From Alphaproteobacteria bacterium (GTDB taxonomy: Bacteria; Pseudomonadota; Alphaproteobacteria; Micavibrionales; Micavibrionaceae): a DNA stretch of 5,416 bases. A program made the position numbers and the translations under genes. The DNA lies in assembly GCA_023301785.1 (NCBI GenBank), contig JALZUF010000294.1, forward strand, positions 1-5,416, written 5' to 3'. The notes below the pieces were generated by a model. The model was not told the DNA's origin, ran no database searches, and worked only from the letters and a program-made list of their open reading frames with translations. Position 1 is the first letter of the stretch. Every line of letters begins with the position of its first letter. Shown here piece by piece: positions 4,518-5,416 of this stretch.

Positions 4518-5416
4518 ATGTCATCCAATAAAAAATCTGTTTCTTCAGCTATATTGATCTTTATCATTTTTGCATTGATTGCAGCAGGAAGCTGGTTCTT
4601 CTTCAGCGGTCAAAAAGATAACATCCTTGCCCATGATGAATCACACGCAGGTCACGACCACGGAAAAGATGAAGCACATACAGACACAGAAGACACACAT
4701 GCAGGTCACGGCCATAATGATGTTAGCGCCTCAACATCAGCAGATACATCAGACATGGTCGGCGTTAGAGGTACAGTCCACCAACTAAACCAGCCGGCTA
4801 TCTACGGTGAACGTGGTGAAGGCAATCCAAACGCACCCATTAAAATCCAAGAATTTTACTCATTAACATGTAATCACTGTGCTGAATTCCACAAAGGCGC
4901 TTACCAAGACATCAAACAGAACTTGATTGATACAGGTAAGGTTTACTTCATCCATGAAGAATTCCCATTAAACGGCCCTGCCCTATACGGATCAATGATC
5001 GCACGTTGCCTTCCTGAAGAACGTTATTCAGGCTTCGTCGACATTCTATTACGCACCCAAGACAAATGGGCGTTTGGCGGTGACTTCAAAGCATCATTAA
5101 TGCAAAACGCAAAACTTGCAGGTATGAGTGAAGAAGAATTCAACACCTGTTTTGATAACAAAGATCTTCAAAAAGCGATTGCTGAGAATATCAAAGAAGC
5201 ATCAGACGTTTGGAAAATTAACTCAACACCAAGCTTCGTTGTGAACGATGGTGAACGCGTTATCTATGGCGGAAAACCATACGAAGCATTTGAGAAACTT
5301 GTGCAACAACTTGCCCCTTCTGATGCTGCGGCAACATCAAGCCCTGCACCTGCTAAAGCTGAGCCTATGACAGAAGTTACAGAAGAAATCAAAGACCTTG
5401 AAGCGCAAGCCGAAGA
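4518..5416 (+). CDS. Membrane-anchored DsbA-family thiol oxidoreductase with His-rich linker (C-terminus cut)
   Basis: The frame is open for 299 codons to the window edge. Residues about 11-29 (AILIFIIFALIAAGSWFFF) form one hydrophobic segment after Lys5-Lys6, with no clear cleavage site, so the protein is probably anchored with its body in the periplasm. Residues 39-66 carry eight His. The thioredoxin/DsbA fold (about 95-275) has the redox motif Cys118-Asn-His-Cys121, then KVYFIHEEFPL, a second cysteine pair (Cys164, Cys211) common in this subfamily, and the cis-proline loop Thr237-Pro238. After about 280 there is an Ala/Pro-rich, then acidic tail of unknown extent. The family inserts or shuffles disulfides in exported proteins. 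Anchoring and the direction of the reaction are inferences. DsbA-like genes near mutY/DUF721 are usual in Alphaproteobacteria; here efp, the phosphatase gene and the OmpA-like gene lie between. Confidence 0.92.
   Translation, partial: MSSNKKSVSSAILIFIIFALIAAGSWFFFSGQKDNILAHDESHAGHDHGKDEAHTDTEDTHAGHGHNDVSASTSADTSDMVGVRGTVHQLNQPAIYGERGEGNPNAPIKIQEFYSLTCNHCAEFHKGAYQDIKQNLIDTGKVYFIHEEFPLNGPALYGSMIARCLPEERYSGFVDILLRTQDKWAFGGDFKASLMQNAKLAGMSEEEFNTCFDNKDLQKAIAENIKEASDVWKINSTPSFVVNDGERVIYGGKPYEAFEKLVQQLAPSDAAATSSPAPAKAEPMTEVTEEIKDLEAQAE
4644..4715 (+). repeat. Imperfect duplicated His-rich coding unit (HAGHDH / HAGHGH)
   Basis: Two 18-bp units at 4644-4661 and 4698-4715 encode HAGHDH (residues 43-48) and HAGHGH (61-66). 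They share the core GCAGGTCACG and differ at a few third positions and one Asp/Gly change, consistent with a short internal duplication. They lie in the linker between membrane anchor and thioredoxin fold and resemble the HxH-type clusters that bind Zn, Ni or Cu in other exported proteins. Metal binding itself is inferred. Confidence 0.6.

Noticed and set aside
4579..4788. Plus-strand 69-codon open frame overlapping the DsbA-like gene
   Set aside because: It is an out-of-frame shadow of the His-rich linker; the DsbA frame has a membrane anchor, CxxC and cis-Pro.

Overview
The window looks like ordinary chromosomal DNA from a moderately AT-rich alphaproteobacterium. This rests on the family features of the proteins and on gene pairings I recall as common in that class: mutY beside a DUF721/DciA gene, efp followed directly by an inositol-monophosphatase gene, and a DUF721/mutY neighbourhood that often also holds a DsbA-type thioredoxin-fold gene. 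No database search was possible, so genus and order stay open. I see no mobile element, rRNA, tRNA or CRISPR array.

Layout. Positions 1-211 (minus) hold the first 70 codons of a secreted or periplasmic protein of unknown function that runs off the left edge. It sits 58 bp downstream of mutY (270-1340, minus), a full-length A/G-mismatch adenine glycosylase. The 58 bp hold interlocked inverted repeats and a TATAAT box only 6 bp from the downstream ATG, which suggests a leaderless transcript. Divergent from mutY, with only about 10 bp between start codons, a rightward series begins: a DUF721/DciA-like gene (1351-1824), elongation factor P (1860-2426), an inositol-monophosphatase family enzyme (2430-3239) and an exported Lys/Pro-rich protein with a C-terminal OmpA-like domain (3245-4333). 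Gaps in this series are 35, 3 and 5 bp, so it probably behaves as an operon. After a 184-bp intergenic stretch comes a membrane-anchored DsbA-family thiol oxidoreductase (from 4518, running off the right edge) with a histidine-rich linker.

How the genes may work together. MutY removes A opposite oxidised G. The DUF721 protein is the likely DnaB-helicase loader or operator. EF-P relieves ribosome stalling at proline runs, and the OmpA-like protein two genes downstream carries a Pro-Pro-Pro motif just after its signal peptide, making it a plausible EF-P client within the same operon. The OmpA-like and DsbA-like proteins act in the envelope.

I did not find a convincing new multi-gene system. 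The items most worth a second look are the interlocked repeats at 230-258, the almost gapless divergent starts at 1340/1351, the His-rich DsbA-like protein with a CNHC active site, the long-range complementarity that would cover the dsbA-like ribosome binding site, and the EF-P/PPP pairing.
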